From contig JAGWRJ010000322.1 in assembly GCA_028869725.1 (NCBI GenBank), positions 1-8,630 on the forward strand: 8,630 nucleotides of DNA. Reading direction: 5' to 3'. The stretch is from Alphaproteobacteria bacterium. Its GTDB lineage: Bacteria; Pseudomonadota; Alphaproteobacteria; Micropepsales; Micropepsaceae. Within the stretch, counting starts at the first letter, position 1; every line of letters starts with the position of its first letter. Made by a program: the position numbers and the translations under genes. Below, piece after piece: positions 8,138-8,630 of this stretch. The notes beneath the pieces were generated by a model. That model ran no database searches and was not told where the DNA came from. It saw only the letters and a program-made list of their open reading frames with translations.

Positions 8138-8384
8138 TCATCGAGAACGATCAGACGTGAGACGAGCGCACGCTGATTGCCGATGCCCAGCAACACACCC
8201 CCGGTGTCCGGCAGCCGTTCTGTGCGCCTGTTGGCCAACACATGCTGTTTGCAGCCCATTCATGGCATTCGACATGCCAATATCTGTTACGGCTTTAAAC
8301 GCCCGCGCAAACGCTGGAGATACGGAGCGTTCATGTCCGGGAGTAATCGGGAGCTACGATCGCGTTGCGGGACAGTGGACTGTG
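8138..8384. other. Gap between convergent genes, no gene supported; contains palindromes
   Basis: I see no convincing gene in these 247 bases on either strand; open frames crossing them have compositions unlike the neighbouring genes and run antisense into the XRE gene. Structure that can be seen: a perfect 12-base palindrome TGTTGGCCAACA at 8229-8240; an inverted repeat TGGCAT-5-ATGCCA at 8263-8279; AACGCT-10-AGCGTT at 8310-8331; and ACACC-CCC-GGTGT at 8195-8207. None is followed by a T-run on the strand that would terminate either gene, so no intrinsic terminator is called. The region could hold decayed coding sequence. Confidence 0.5.
8229..8240. repeat. 12-base perfect palindrome
   Basis: The sequence TGTTGGCCAACA reads the same on both strands and lies in the non-coding gap between the convergent lipid-phosphatase and regulator genes. 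It could be a dimeric protein binding site or chance; no second copy was noticed in the window. Confidence 0.4.
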
Positions 8385-8630
8385 CTAACCGGCCATCCTT
8401 TTGCGCCCACCGGACAGAGGCTTCACTGCGCTTCGCACTGCATTGGGATCGAAGAACGCGGCAATATCGACGTCTAAGGCCGCAGCGAGCTTCTCCAGAA
8501 CCAGCACCGTGGGGTTTTCCAGCTCCCGCTCCAGCCGGCTGACATAGGTCCTGTCAATTGCCGCATCGACCGCCAGCGCCTCCTGGGAAAGTCCCCGCAA
8601 GACGCGTAACCGCCGGATATTTCGTGCTAC
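8385..8630 (-). CDS. XRE-family (Cro/C1-type) helix-turn-helix regulator, N-terminus beyond the window edge
   Basis: On the minus strand the frame is open from the right edge to a TAG at 8385-8387, giving 81 residues. The start lies outside the window or only just beyond it: the visible sequence begins VARNIRRLRVLRGLSQEALA, and family members usually start one to ten residues before this point. A TTG at 8600 could be read as a start but would cut off the first helix, so it is unlikely. The helix-turn-helix is clear: LSQEALAVDAAIDRTYVSRL (14-33), with SQEALA forming the first helix and DRTYVSRLER the recognition helix, then the conserved ENPTVLVLEKLAAALDVDIAAFF tail in pieces at 38-60. The C-terminal 20 residues are basic and lack a second domain, so it is a stand-alone DNA-binding protein of about 80-90 residues. 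Such solo regulators are common in accessory DNA. It converges with the lipid-phosphatase gene, so it is not in that operon; its targets are unknown. Confidence 0.85.
   Translation of the reverse strand, partial: VARNIRRLRVLRGLSQEALAVDAAIDRTYVSRLERELENPTVLVLEKLAAALDVDIAAFFDPNAVRSAVKPLSGGRKRMAG

Noticed and set aside
8195..8331. Bidirectional terminator between the convergent genes
   Set aside because: The small inverted repeats have stems of 5-6 base pairs and lack T-runs on either strand.
8001..8542. Two plus-strand frames running from the end of the lipid-phosphatase gene into the regulator region (8001-8477 and 8177-8542)
   Set aside because: They overlap real genes on both sides, are rich in Arg, Cys and His, and show no recognised domain; the minus-strand XRE frame explains the right part.

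Overview
This is a GC-rich stretch of chromosome (or a large accessory element) from a Gram-negative bacterium, most likely a proteobacterium. The evidence is a complete three-part RND efflux machine that needs an outer membrane: a periplasmic adaptor, an inner-membrane pump and a lipoprotein outer-membrane channel. It also holds a DedA-PAP2-LssY fusion protein of a kind known from gammaproteobacteria. I cannot name a genus from the sequence alone.

Layout: positions 1-396 are the 3' end of a plus-strand gene of unknown function whose product ends in a hydrophobic, probably membrane-spanning tail. Its stop codon overlaps (ATGA) the start of the adaptor gene (393-1427). Four bases later the RND pump gene begins (1432-4491), and its stop overlaps (TGATG) the start of the TolC/OprM-type channel gene (4491-5960). 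These four reading frames look like one translationally coupled operon whose promoter lies left of the window. After a 137-base gap with a weak promoter candidate comes a single large gene (6098-8137). It encodes an inner-membrane protein with an N-terminal DedA/SNARE-associated domain, a central PAP2 lipid phosphatase with all its catalytic motifs, and a C-terminal LssY domain. A 247-base gap separates it from a convergent minus-strand gene for a small XRE-type regulator that runs off the right edge.

How the parts fit: the adaptor, pump and channel should form one envelope-spanning proton-driven exporter. The pump has the AcrB-like pair of aspartates in TM4 and lacks the methionines that bind copper in CusA. 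A 'heavy metal efflux' label would therefore go beyond the evidence, and the substrate is unknown. The DedA-PAP2-LssY protein probably dephosphorylates a lipid phosphate or pyrophosphate, possibly undecaprenyl pyrophosphate, and may also move the lipid product across the membrane. It is an envelope function next to the exporter but likely its own transcription unit.

The most unusual items are the coupled tail-anchored protein in front of the adaptor, the pump's mixed signature (Asp-Asp in TM4 with Arg-His in place of Lys-Asn in TM10), and the three-domain lipid protein. No RNA genes, CRISPR arrays, insertion sequences or convincing terminators were seen.
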